Shown here piece after piece: positions 23,270-36,300 of a stretch of 64,000 bases of DNA; the stretch's first letter is position 1, and each line of letters begins with the position of its first letter. Location: positions 32,645,577 to 32,709,576 of the forward strand of contig CM034532.1 in assembly GCA_020002185.1 (NCBI GenBank). Direction: 5' to 3'. The position numbers and the translations under genes are program-made. This stretch comes from Paraescarpia echinospica. Taxonomy: Eukaryota > Annelida > Polychaeta > Sabellida > Siboglinidae. The notes under the pieces were generated by a model, which did not search any database, was not told where the DNA came from, and was given only the letters and a program-made list of their open reading frames with translations.

Positions 23270-24641
23270 TTCAAATAAACATAGCAGCAGACACTGGGAC
23301 TGCTGCCTGGCTAAATGGATGCAATGGTGCTTTGAAGTTAGTTCTTCTGCCAACTATCCTTTTCACACAAGCCTATAGGTTTAATAGCTGCCAGCACACT
23401 ACTGAGCCTAAACTACCATGCAGGTGTGAAAAACGTGCTGATGTATTTGAATGTGATCCACTAATTAACTGTCCACCAAGCAGTAGCAGAGCAGTTTTAT
23501 AATAATAATAATCCACAAGTTAAGTGGTAGTGATCTTCCTTTTATCATTCATGTGATGTTTATTGTGAGCAGGACGGACAAATGGTTATCATTCGTAGAC
23601 AGGTACAGAAACTAAAATGTTCTTGAAAAAAAGAACCACATACCTAAACAAAGCAAATGTAATAGGTGAAGAACAGGCAGTGTTCAGATAGGGGTATTGG
23701 TTGAATTGTATTTGTCTTGACACGAAAGGTTTTATTGTGCCTTAACTATGTCAACTCTTCTAATGGTTGACATTTGGTTGTTTCAGGTGTCAACTATATT
23801 GTGAATCTGTAATTATTAGTCTATATTGATACAATTGATTTACACAGTACCATGTCTACACAAGGCATGGCAAGCATAAACAAAGTAGAATGCATTTGAT
23901 ATAAATAAAGTGTAGGATATTTCACTCTATAGTTGTCCAGAATATTAATTTTCTATGTTTGTCACCTACAGATGACAGAATATTAATTTTCTATGTTTGT
24001 CACCTACAGGTTTCTACAGACAATACATATCTAACCAATAGACACCACAGTCACACCATTTTATAATAATTAAATGAACATCAAAATAAACACAACTTGC
24101 AATTATAGAAAATCAATAGTTTTGAAGACACAGTTTAAAAGTGTTAGGCAACTGTTCAGTCTAACAGGGGTCAAGTGTGTCTACTCTGCCTGGGTGCTGT
24201 GACCAATTAAAGATTAGTCAAGGTCTCAATGGCCTAGGCTGTAGAAATTAGTCACAGCTTTTGACTTTCTGGCACATTACACATCTACTGTTGGGGGTGA
24301 TCTCAAGGGCCCTTCTCAAAACCACATCACTAGATAATGTAAACCTTTTGCACTTTGGGGGCCCCTTAGGTGCCCTTAGAATGATTAAATCAAATACAGA
24401 TTTCTTGTACATAGTGGCAGCACCCTAAGATACATCTATGCAAAATTAGAAAAAAAGTTGAACAGTTTTTGAAAAAATAGGCCAAATGTTACATTTTTAC
24501 CAGTTTTGGGGTCCTTGGAGGCCCTAGGGAGCCCTTAAAATGTTGCTGAACGGTTTCCGAGATACGGCAAGCTAACGGCGGATGGCCGACACAGAATGAT
24601 GGCAATAGTCCCTTGGACCTTCTGCCAAAGGACTAATAAAA
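23270..24641 (-). repeat. Right arm of the large inverted repeat
   Basis: Reverse complement of 16,506-18,115. It has its own private duplication (AATATTAATTTTCTATGTTT twice near 23,940 and 23,983) and lacks one tandem-repeat monomer tail near 24,540. A second partial copy of the AAGCGAATGTAATAGGTGAA segment lies at 23,236-23,270. Confidence 0.8.
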
Positions 24642-24649
24642 ACCATGGC

Positions 24650-25897
24650 TGCATTGAAGATGAAACTTGTTACATACATGTGGCTGCTATGTTTTCAGCT
24701 GTCTGTACAGTTTAAATTGTTTCTAAAACGTTGATTTCAAATTGATTTGCCAGGTATCTTCACAAATATACAGGCTATAATGGCTCATTGGAAAAGTCTG
24801 TGTATCAGCTTTCAAACCATAAGCAATGAAAACATTCAACTTGCATGTTAAATAACAATTTTTTAAAGGGTTCATTAAATTTAAGAGTTGGGCGGTCGAG
24901 ATGTTTGAAGAGATGTGGCTCATATGTAGTTGTTTTGATGTTAAAATAGAAAATGATCAAACTTTGTACAGCTGTCTATCATTTGAACAAACACCACACA
25001 CTGTATTTGTGAAGCATATTTTATTGGCACCCAAAATATTTTGGCCACATAAAACAAGTTACTGCAGTAAACTTATCCTCACACTCAACAAGTGTTAATG
25101 ACTGCCTAAAGTATTAGTGATAAATGTTACATCACTAGGTGGGTATTTATACCCTACAATTGCAATACCTTGAAAAATAACCAGTGGTCCAAATCTGTAA
25201 CAAGAACAGTTATCTGCATTGAACACGTTTTACATAAAGTTGTACTTACTTTATGATGGAAGCTATGAATTGAAGATTCACACAAAACAAATGGTTTAAT
25301 CATTATAAAAAGATTTTAACAGGTTTACCATATAATTACTTATGTTTCTAAAATGTATTAACATGTAATCAATATCATACTACCTGGTAGTTCATTTCTT
25401 TATTTCATTTATCAATTTATAACTAACAGAATGCAGTCTTAATCTACACAGATTTCACAGAAACAACAAAAACCTACCTGAAGACAAACACATTTGCTAC
25501 ACATATACCAGGGCAAACATTCAACAGGGGGCATATAGCTAGCATTCTTCACAGAATGGCGGGTACCAAGTATCCATAGTCATTGTGATCCAGGGGACTT
25601 CGATCACAAATGCCAGATGTCGCAGGTTAGATACAATATAAGGTTCATCAAAAACGATCACATTTTTAACATTAAATAATTCACATACCAACATTGACCG
25701 ATATATTTCCAGCCAAGATCACACAGTGAAAAAATTGCCTACAATATTATTGTCACAAAATGTTTTTGAATGTGTAAATTCCTTCAGCCAAGAATATTCT
25801 CATTTTGAACAATTTCATACATCTGAATTATAAATTTATAACATCTACAAATTGATGAAGGAGTTTTGTTGTACTGAAAACAAGGTCATAAGAATAC
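24650..25897. other. Intergenic, nothing supported
   Basis: Single-copy AT-rich sequence between the repeat mosaic and the ZRANB2 3' end. Small ORFs at 24,723-24,923 and 24,901-25,098 have no splice context, codon bias or motifs. Confidence 0.5.
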
Positions 25898-26267
25898 TTA
25901 AACGGGCCCTGTTTAGATTGCGCTATTATCACAGCAGAAGTATTTTGTTGGCCGACATTTGATGTCTACGCCTATTTATAGAACAATCTCGTGCAGACGA
26001 TATGTTTGCCGTCACATGCGCTGAATCTAGTGATTGCGTTGTTGATAAGAATTTGTTTATGACATATAGTGTTGCAAACTAGTAACACTAAATAAATAAA
26101 TCTTTATTAACAATCACTTGATGCAGCGCACGCTTTTCTTGTGTTCCCGAGAACTAACGACGGCAAACATATTGCCTACACCGGACTGTTCTATAAATAG
26201 ATGCCAAGCATCGGCGGACAAAATACTTCTGCCTAGGAATAATGCAATCTATACAGTGCCCCTTTAA
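25898..26267. mobile_element. piggyBac-like MITE with TTAA target duplication
   Basis: TTAA at 25,898-25,901 and 26,264-26,267 flank imperfect inverted arms of about 110 bases: left ACGGGCCCTGTTTAGATTGC, right (inverted) AGGGGCACTGTATAGATTGC, both containing GCAGAAGTATTTTGT and CTATTTATAGAACA. TTAA duplications with such termini are typical of piggyBac-derived MITEs. It lies about 0.9 kb downstream of the ZRANB2 stop and carries a minus-strand AATAAA (26,103-26,108). Confidence 0.8.
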
Positions 26268-27178
26268 TTAACAGCACAATAATGTTAGCAATGAGCATTC
26301 TTAATTCTTCTTCTGGATAATGTGGTAGCCCCGACTTTTGGGTAATGTCCCACAGGTTTGTTATTTTTGGTGCGCATGCATGAATTCGTGCTCCAATTTA
26401 ATGTTGCCATTTAACAACACAAATCATCATTAAACTTGGGGAAAAACTGCAAGAAAAGGCTTCGCAGTGTTGTTAGCTGTGTCTTCATGACCTTGACCGT
26501 GACCTACAAAGATAAAATGAAGACGTTAGTGTTGTCTGAAGGAACAGAACAAATGAGAACAGGCACACAACTGTACTAAAGATATGATGTTAATTCTCGT
26601 TATATATATTCTGCAGCTATAAGACACATGCCCTACTAATTTATAATTATTGTTACCACAAGTCTTAAGTTTCAAACCGTCTTAACTTTATGGCAAAACA
26701 AATAAATCTTCAGACTTGTAAATGTTTTTACAAAATTTTTGCCTACAACACCTGACATAAGTGTTAATGGACATACATAGCAATAATGTATTTTTTTCTC
26801 AAAACTATGTGCTCATTCTTGGCAGGAACATTTGCTAGGATGAACTGATGAGACATCAGAATGACCCTGTGCACCAACCAAGGTACAAAGTGAATAATAA
26901 GAGTAACTAATGAAATACTAAGACATTTTGAATATTTCTTTAAAAACGGTTGTAATAGAAATCACATAAAGAAATGTAAAGAAACAAGATTACAAGTGAT
27001 AATTACATGGAACAAAACAAAAAGCAACATTATGTATCAAGAGCTTTCTCTGAATTTTGCAATAATGTCAAAATAGACAGCAACTGCAAGTTGTAAACTA
27101 CTTACATACAGTATAATTTATGCAGAATTACACAGTTCAGTTGGCAGTGTATAAAATTTACTGCGCTACGGGAGGCTC
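26268..27178. other. ZRANB2 3' flank, probably 3' untranslated region
   Basis: Starts directly after the ZRANB2 stop on the minus strand. No minus-strand AATAAA close to the stop was found; candidates are the AATAAA inside the MITE and an ATTAAA at about 26,396-26,401. One TGACCTTGACC phrase near 26,490 belongs to a motif common in this window. Confidence 0.4.
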
Positions 27179-27344
27179 CTAATCGTTATCATACAAGCGA
27201 CTGTGGTGGAGATGTGGATACCGTTTGCTGACTATTTCAAACCTTAACCTTCTATAACGATGACAGCCACTCAGAGAGCTTGATTCTGATTCAGAACTTG
27301 ATCGAGAACGTGACCTTCTGTCTCTCTTAGACCTTGAGCCGGAT
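27179..27344 (-). CDS. ZRANB2: ZRANB2 coding exon 8 (short RS tail and C-terminus)
   Basis: Begins SGSRSKRDRRSRSRSSSES (first base completes an Arg) and ends in a non-RS peptide rich in His, Tyr and Arg (HLHHSRLYDND) before TAG at 27,181-27,179. Acceptor TATGGCAG. An alternative, more RS-rich 3' exon cannot be excluded. Confidence 0.85.
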
Positions 27345-30300
27345 CTGCCATACAAAAGTGCAAGCATGAATGAATCACCTTATCATATCAGCAAAAATGG
27401 TTAAAAAGTTCCCTGTTAAGTAGTATGCATTACTTTACAAAATGTTCTAGAATTCCCACTGAAACTGTCCCAGAATAATAGCATAATGTAGAATCTACCA
27501 GGGTATGTATACTCAATTTAAAGGTCAGTGGAACCGTTATTGTTAATGAATCATACTTAAATGATGGTGAAACTTTCTTAGATAATTATTTCATTTAAAT
27601 GTCTAAAATGACTTAGAAGTGTATATGTGGATTTCTCGATTTTGTTGTACTTTAGGCCCAAATCCAGCCATAAGAACCTTTGTATATTGGAACTGAATAC
27701 ATTCTACAACAAGCATCCCTTGAGCACAATGACAACAGCACTGTTTTTCACGCATGCCTTGCAGTAAACAATGTCACTACGTTAATGTCAAGCACCTATC
27801 AAAATGCGTTTTACACACAAAAATATAAACTACTCATCATAAAAAATTAAGTTTATTAGTGTATTTTTGGTCAAACAGTGAGGCATTTACTTAGAAGTTT
27901 TGAAGAACGGTTACAATGACCTTTAAGGAAGACTGCCCGCAAAAATGTTATGTAATGTTAAATATTCCTAGACAAAGATGAGTTACATCGAGGCATGCAG
28001 TATTGCATATTATAGTCTTACTGCAAGATACATTGACAAGTTTTAAGAAATAGAGACCGATGTCCAAGAATCGATATTGACCTTTTGACCTTCACCCTTT
28101 ACCATGTTACCTGGACCTAGACTGGGTGTGAGGTCGCTTTCTTAAGCCTCTGTACTTGTCAGATGCTGTGGATGAACGAGAACTTGAACTAGATGATCTT
28201 GATGTGATCTTGTTATTTTTGGTGTTGCTGTCACTGTTATCACTGAAGTCATACTTGGATAAATCTACATCGTCATCATCATCATCCTAGAAAATACGAA
28301 ACAAGCTTCAATCAAATAATGCTCAATTTGATAGGAAGACTGTTTTCAACATAGACATAACCTGAACAGATTTGTGCAGCAGTTAAAATGCACAATTTGT
28401 TTTTGTGCTGTTACAATGCATATATGTTTAAAAATAAAATCGACACATACCTCAGAAGGGCTGGATATATGTAGATAAAAGGGTTGGACTCTCGATAAGC
28501 CAAAGGGCTTCCTTGTCCACCTGCCATCTAGAGTTAATTCTCTGGATGGCAATCTTGTTAAATCTTGTTAAATATTACTAAAATTGGATTGTTTCTCACG
28601 TTAAGTATACAGCAGAAATATGTTAACTCAGTTTGGAGGGGTGGGGTAAACTTAATAGGTATACTGGGTATATTGTGGATTAAAAAATAATGGATATTTC
28701 TGACATTCTAATGTATGTACCAAAATGTCTACACGATACACCCTGTTAATACATGCAAGTCGAATAATTAGAAGTAGTTCAATTTTCTTATTACAGTAAC
28801 AGCTACCTCTTCAGAGTCCAGCTTATATTTTGAGACATCCACATCATCATCTTCTTCATCATTATTGTCATCTTCAACATCACTCGGTGGTTTGGGAGGA
28901 GCAACAACTTTCTTCTCATCATCAGGTTTCCTGTAACGTTTTTTCTTCCGTCCAAACTGTAACAAAACACACGCTTGTGATGTATTTCATTTACCAATTC
29001 CCAGGTGTGGACTTTGACACTACTTCCTTTATCGTACCAGTATTTAGTAGCTGCACTTATGAGCAACAATAACAAATCGATGCACAATTACCAATTCCGC
29101 TCTCAAATTTAAGTAATCTATTTGTTCTATTAAACATAGAGTATGCTTAAACCAAATATTTGTTATGCAAAATAGGCAAATTTTTTATCTCAATAAGCAT
29201 ACACCCATTTTCTGGGGTTCCTGGGTACAGCCCTCTCAGCAGACGTGACTGGCAAATGATATAGGCATCCACATTATGAGCAGCAGAATACAAGAACATT
29301 GTAGTCTAATAATTTAGGTAGACCCCTTCATATTTTGTTATCATTGATCTTTGAATCTAGTATGACTTAAAGGGATTCTTTGTAAGCTAACATACATTCG
29401 AGGTGTACCGTATCAAAACGTATTCATTTCCCATAAGTACTTTCTCTGCTACTTATTTCTTACTTGTTTATGCATACTTTGGGTGTTAGCTGCACAAAAA
29501 GCAGATAAACAAATGTGTTTATGCGAATCATTTTGAGCTTGTTGCCACGTGGATGATTAATTCTGCAGCCCGAGAATAATGAATATTCATGTCCGTGCAG
29601 TGAACAAGGCATATAGACCATTGACGTCACACACACAGCCAACATGTCAGATTCCGAGGTAAGTTGTTTCAAGCAATGGCACTATAAATAAGCAATTTGT
29701 AGACATGTATACTAACAGCTATTTTTTGTAAGTGTAGGAAGCGTATGCATTGTTTATTTATCCTGCTTCCCAATGCCGTCAGCCGAGTAACGCTTCGATT
29801 AAACAGAATTATAACGTCTGTCGTGCCTCTACTACAGTAAATAACAGCCTTAAGCAAGGGTCTCGCCTTTCTAGTTAGTAAAACTGCATTGTCTGGTATT
29901 TGACATGCAGTGAACGAAAATGCACACTAAAATATCAGTATATGCAACCATAGGCATAGCAAGAGGATTAACCTGGTCGTGGATGTAATTTTTTGCCTAA
30001 ATCTGGGATTTGGGTGTTTTGCCTTTCCAAATTCCAATCAGCCGTTTTTGAAAAGTCCCCGTTTCCCCACTTATTTGAACCGAAACATAAAAATGTGAGA
30101 TTCTTACATTCACATACTGTTTTTAATGATACAGCTACGATTGTTAGTTTTAGGTTTGTTAAAAAGTACACAATACCATGTTGCCACAGAATTTTGCGAT
30201 GCATGAATTTTGGACACCAGCAGATCTGCACTCTAGTATACATAAGTTTTTATCCATGAATATATTTTAAAAATATAATAATAGATCAGATCAAATTGTG

Positions 30301-33300
30301 CTGCTTCATGTGAATAGCACATTCGATAATAGTACTCGCTAAAAACAAATTAAACATTTATTTTTGACAAGTTACTGTACACTTTTCACGAGAATGGCCC
30401 ATATGTATAATTATATACAACATTAATTATTAGAGCAAGAATAAAAGAAAATATACAGTGCACTCTGGATAAGAGCGAACTTCCAGGGACCCATGAAAAT
30501 ACTAATAAGTGGAATTTCTGATAACTAGAAAGTTATCAGAAGGTCCCCTTATTTATTACCTTTGCTCTGGACCGAAGAAAAGATTGACTTAACTTAGCAA
30601 AAATTCATTTATGTGAGTTCGAGTTATCTGGAATGATCTGTAGATGACCAATGCATACAGGTAATTATTTAGAAGCAAATTAAAAGTTGGCCAAAGTAAT
30701 GGATTGGGAATTTAGTCTGACTGAATCAACATAACAAGGTTCTCTTTATTTCTTTTCCATTTAGCCAGCTATACACTCGGTGATAAGTCCCATAATGCAA
30801 TATCTAAACTGAATTAATCTGCACAGTGTTGAGTTAGTTAACTCATATTTTGGCTCAGTTTCCTAAATTCAACTTTGTTTATTTGCAGGAACATTGGAAA
30901 TAGCTGAGCTGATGGAAAGAGGAAATTGAAGAGCTCTACTTAACAGTGCCATTAATTGGACAATGGGTCACCTGACATAAGATGATGTCTGACTTTGTTC
31001 TGCCCCATTCTGTTCTGTGCGACACCTACTGGCAAGTTGTACCTCACTTCGAGTTTCAAATGGATGTGTGCATCTGATAGCTTTGTGTATCAAAATGCAT
31101 AGCAGTGCTATTAATAAGACAATATGTTAACTGACACAGTAGTGAAGAAGATGTCTGACTTTGTTCTGCTACATTAGTTCCGTGTGGCTTCTGCTGGGAA
31201 TATGTACATCACTATGTTTCAAATTGATTTGTGCAATCGATTGATTTGTGCATCCAAATGCACATCGTCCTGTCATTATGTTGCAAAGTAGGAGTACATA
31301 ATAAAATGTATGCTTTCTTATGCTCATCATGTTTGGATTGTGTTCTACAGCATATTCTTCAAAATTAGTTGAAACAAGTTTGTGATATGTGAACTATACT
31401 GGGAGTAGTGTGTAAAAAGGTGTTGACAAAGTTGCTTTTACAATAATTTTGAAAATTTATAAAATATAAATGTTCCACAACATTTAAAATGTTTTAAGGA
31501 TCTTCTTGAGCTAAATACACCAATGATGACTGAAAACAGTGTTTTAAAATATGCATTACCTTTAAAGTTTTGTAATTTTATAACTTTATTTCCGTCATAC
31601 AATGGTCATTTTATTTGTTATCGAAACAGGAGTTCGAGAGAAACAAATTCAATATCTTTTACTCTAAATGATGGGCAGAACAAATAATTATTTTTGCACT
31701 CCCAATACAAAATAAAACATGTTTTTACACTGATGCAATATATTTTAATATTTTGTCGACAATAATGTTATGTTCTTTATAGATCTACATTTTTCAAACT
31801 AAAATTAAACCTTGTGTAGATTTGGCAAAATCAAATTCTACCTCCTCGCAACCCCCAAAGAGCGTCAGAATAATAAGCAAGTCGATTGTGGCCACCAAAA
31901 AGATGATGATGATGACATAACCACCTATCGTACTTTAATACCGTAAATTCTTTAGTGATGTATAATGTATTTATATTGCTTACGGAAATAGCAGCTGGAT
32001 TTATGGTGCAAATAAAATGGTATCATTATTGAATGTTTCTCGGCTTCAGTAAGTTTCTGTTATCTAAACGTTTCAGGAAAATTTCACTTTAAAATGTATA
32101 GCCAGATGTACCTAGTGAAAAAGGAACATGATGGTACCATAGTTTTTATATTCCAACAAAAACAATGCCAATCATTCAATATGACATCGGCATCGACGCC
32201 TTCGACTTTGTGCATGGAGAGGTGGTGTTGTTTCTTTTAAATCAATCCGTCTGACACGAACTGTCGCTATGTTCATTCTCCGTTTAGTCCATATATTTTC
32301 CTTCTTTTCATTGCTGAATCTGTGACATAAACAGCAGCTGGTCCACGTTTCATTTTGATAATTTTATCGGTCAGGACTCATTCGCATGGCGGTGGCTAAC
32401 CATTGTACACCCATGTTGATGACGTATTTCTTGCATCTATTAACTCGGCGTAGCTAATCAAAGTCTTACAGACAGTCCCGAATATTCATGAGCATGCCTT
32501 ATATGGATCGTGAAGGTGGGCCCAAAGCAGAAACTCTGCGTATGCAGAGTTATTTTTTCGATTTATTGTCAGGGTCATTAGTGATTAATAAAACATAATT
32601 CTAATGAAATAAAGGCATAGTATTACATGAAATAATTATATTAACAGGATTACCTAATAATTGCATGCATTACAGAGATTAAAATTCTCAAAGAATCCTT
32701 TTAATAGAAATTAAATTACAATGATGGATTCAACAGTCAAGGTTGGCCTTGGAGACCGCTGTCAAGGTTGGCCTTGGAGACCGCTGTCAAGGTTGGCCTT
32801 GGAGACCGCTGTCAAGGTTGGCCTTGGAGACCGCTGTCAAGGTTGGCCTTGGAGACCGCTGTCACGGTTGGCCTTGGAGACCGCTGTCACGGTTGGCCTT
32901 GGAGACCGCTGTCAAGGTTGGCCTTGGAGACCGCTGTCAAGGTTGGCCTTGGAGACCGCTGTCAAGGTTGGCCTTGGAGACCGCTGTCAAGGTTGGCCTT
33001 GGAGACCGCTGTCAAGGTTGGCCTTGGAGACCGTTGTCAAGGTTGGCCTTGGAGACCGCTGTCATGGTGTCAATGTCATACTAAAAGGGGTGTACGCTAA
33101 TTAGGGCATGTACACTACAGAATTCACTGCAGTTTTCAAGATAAAAAAGCAACCATAACGTCATAAACATACATCATACATGACTGACACACTGATACCT
33201 ACCTCATCATATTCATTGTCAGATCCTTCTCTTTCAACATATTCAACTTCTTCACGCTCCATGTAACCACCACCAAACCCTGCAGTATGAAGCAATGATC

Positions 33301-36300
33301 TTATCAAATTATCTTAGAAACTTGGACACAGTTCAATAACGAAATCTTGTTGACGCCATGGTAGGGTGCAGCAAAATATAGTTACCTGGATAAGGGTTTT
33401 ATGGGTAAATCCAAACAAGAAACAATTATTGGTTTTGATAACCCAACCTACCCTGTATGAAACTGGCCTTACAAAACTTCTGGTCCGAAATGTTTTTCAT
33501 TCTGACTGGTTTACTTCATTTGTGATAAATATGCAAAAAAAATAATGCCTTGGCAACATCGTACATAATAATTTATAATGGTTGATGTAGCAATAACAAA
33601 GGGAGTAACATTAATAATATTAACAGATTACATGTAGTAGACCACCAAATAATATCACTTTACATATATTTTACAATCTAGAAGATATCATATTGCAACA
33701 ATATTAGTAATACTATTACAAATACATCGGTGTACACCAACGGAACACTAGCAGAAACATGTACCTGTTCGATGTTCAATCTTGCCACACTTTGGTGAAT
33801 TACACATGTTGCAGGTGCTTCGACGTGCCCAGTTAACATTGCCACACCTACAACATATGTCACTGTTTTAGATGAGGCTTGGCAGGTTTTGGCGAATACG
33901 CTCAAACCAGTACTATGTATGCCACAGACAAATTTCACAACGCTTATTATCATACACTATAATGTGTGATTTGTCAATGTAAATCTTAATTTTCTGCAGC
34001 ACGTGGCCAACAAAATACTAGTTCAAGGATACATAACCAATGATAAAAAACCTGCAGCTTTCTTGGTGTTTACTGAACAGTAACTAATATTCACATATTA
34101 GATGCCACATCACTTCTAACAGCACCAATGCCATTCTAATTGGGATAGCTCCTCATTATTGATGCAGGAATCTGAGAATTTTCTACCATCACTTGCTATG
34201 TACATAGTTCAGAGAATGCCCATGAAATACAGCGATCCAGTAAGTGCTTACAAATGTCATAATGCCTTAAAGTGTAAGTTACCTTACATGCATTGAGCTA
34301 CCTCGTATTTTCAAAGGATTGACCAACATATCAAAACAGTAATGATCACATTATCAATAACATGGTATAACACATTTAACTATTATTTCATTGTGAACAT
34401 GTTCAATGTAAACAAAAATTACTGTAAAATTATAGTACTTCTCCCAAGCTTCTAAACTAAACCTTGTTTGAAAACAGTTTATTTTAGCATTAACTTCAGC
34501 TCAAAATAATACTATTCAAACAATATTATTTTCAAAAACAAAGCAAAAATTTTTACATAGACAATTTCTACACGAAAGAAGAAAACAAATATAAATAGGT
34601 ACGTTTTACACTGCCAGTCATCAGCACTGAAGAGACCTCTACTTTTCTCAGCCATTGACTCTCCAATCTCTTGTCCACCTTTTCGGAATTCTGTCCCACT
34701 GGACTTGTCTGCAAAGTTAACAGAAATTACAATCTTAATGTTTATAAACAACAACATTTTATAGTGATTTCATAGTGAATTAACAAAAATTAATAAAACT
34801 TATTTTGCATACACGTCTTAATTAAGTACCGTGGCGGGCTGAGTCCACAATATTTAGAGTTGGGGGTTAGCCCACAATATTTGTATAGGAGTTTTAGTGT
34901 GCATCATCCGAGTTGCAATCACTGAGCTGAAAATGCTTCATTCCATGGTTGATCCCAGAAAATCTTCAACAACACCACAATCTCCCAAATCTTGCGATGT
35001 TATGTATGACGGTAGCATGATGCAACACCTATAATTTTGAAAACAGCACCACGAAACATGTCCAACAGTACCCTCCCCATCTTCTAGTCATGTCTGACAG
35101 CATCGGAGTGCTGGGGCCGGTTTCAAGAAGCGTACTTAAAGTTACGCAATTACTTATCGTCACATGTTTGCGTAAACTCCTGTTCGTTTATATTTTTAAA
35201 ATCATGTCATTTACTAAGACAATCATCTTAGTGTTAAGAACATTCTTAGCCGCTTCATGAAACCCGCCCCTACTGCTCAATATTCATCTCATTCCAATGT
35301 CTATGCTTTGAATGCAAAATAATCATGTTTACCTGTCAATGGGTGTTCCCAAACTTTGTGTGTGCAATGTATGCATTGTAAACTATGTATATTCTCCATT
35401 AGTGCTGATTTTTTTACAATAAAATATGGTTGGGTGTTTAGAGACATCCAAGCAGAAGTTTGGTGGAAAATGTGATTTCATAGTTTGAACTTAATCTTAG
35501 ATTATGACGGTATCATTTGCTATGCGTTGAGTGCAGTCCGAACAATGCACAAAGATTTATACTGTTTTAGTAAACAGATAATGTGGAGACAATCTTACCT
35601 TTGCCACATTTGTTGCATTTGATTCTTCGTGAAAAGTTCACATTGCCACAACTGAAGAAGACAAATCTGGTTATTTACAAACAATTGCATGTTTAACTGT
35701 TTGTGCAGGCATTACTGTGTTATTGTACATAAATCATTTCAATGGTCTGTATTGGAACTATCATACTTTTGAGGCTCAACTAATGCAGCGTGCTTGAAAT
35801 GAGTTATATAACAGCACATGTCGATGTAAACCTGTGTGCTATGCAGGCCTCAAAACTGCACTAAGACTAAGTCTATTAAGGGGTCAGCACACTGTTGAAC
35901 TTCCTGCTTGATTACAGATGAAAAAAAGTGCATTATATTTTTGAGAAATGATTTTTTACAATGTTCACTTGCTCTGACATAAGTGCATTTGAGTAGTCAG
36001 ATTTCTAGATGTGATTGTAGCAGCTGTTGACAGTAAAATGGTGTCTTTTTAGCTGATTTTACTAAGCGGAAGGATATCTGGCAGCAATTTGGCTAATTGA
36101 CACTTTAGCCGGATTACTGCCTGCATGCATTTGTAAATATTGACGGGTGTCATACATACAGGCATTTTGCAAGAGCTAGAGATATTAGATTTTGACTAAA
36201 ATCGACCAGCATGTCAATGAGATGATAATAACAGCAGGTGGGAAGTTTAAGAAACTTTATAGGTCACGTTTTCTTATAATCACACAAAACATTAACATGG

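Noticed and set aside
24723..25098. Two small ORFs between the repeat mosaic and ZRANB2
   Set aside because: No motif, codon bias or splice sites.
32721..33104. Three overlapping ORFs of 110-127 codons rich in GLGDRCQGWPWRPLSRL
   Set aside because: They are one 25-bp minisatellite read in three frames, intronic and antisense to ZRANB2.
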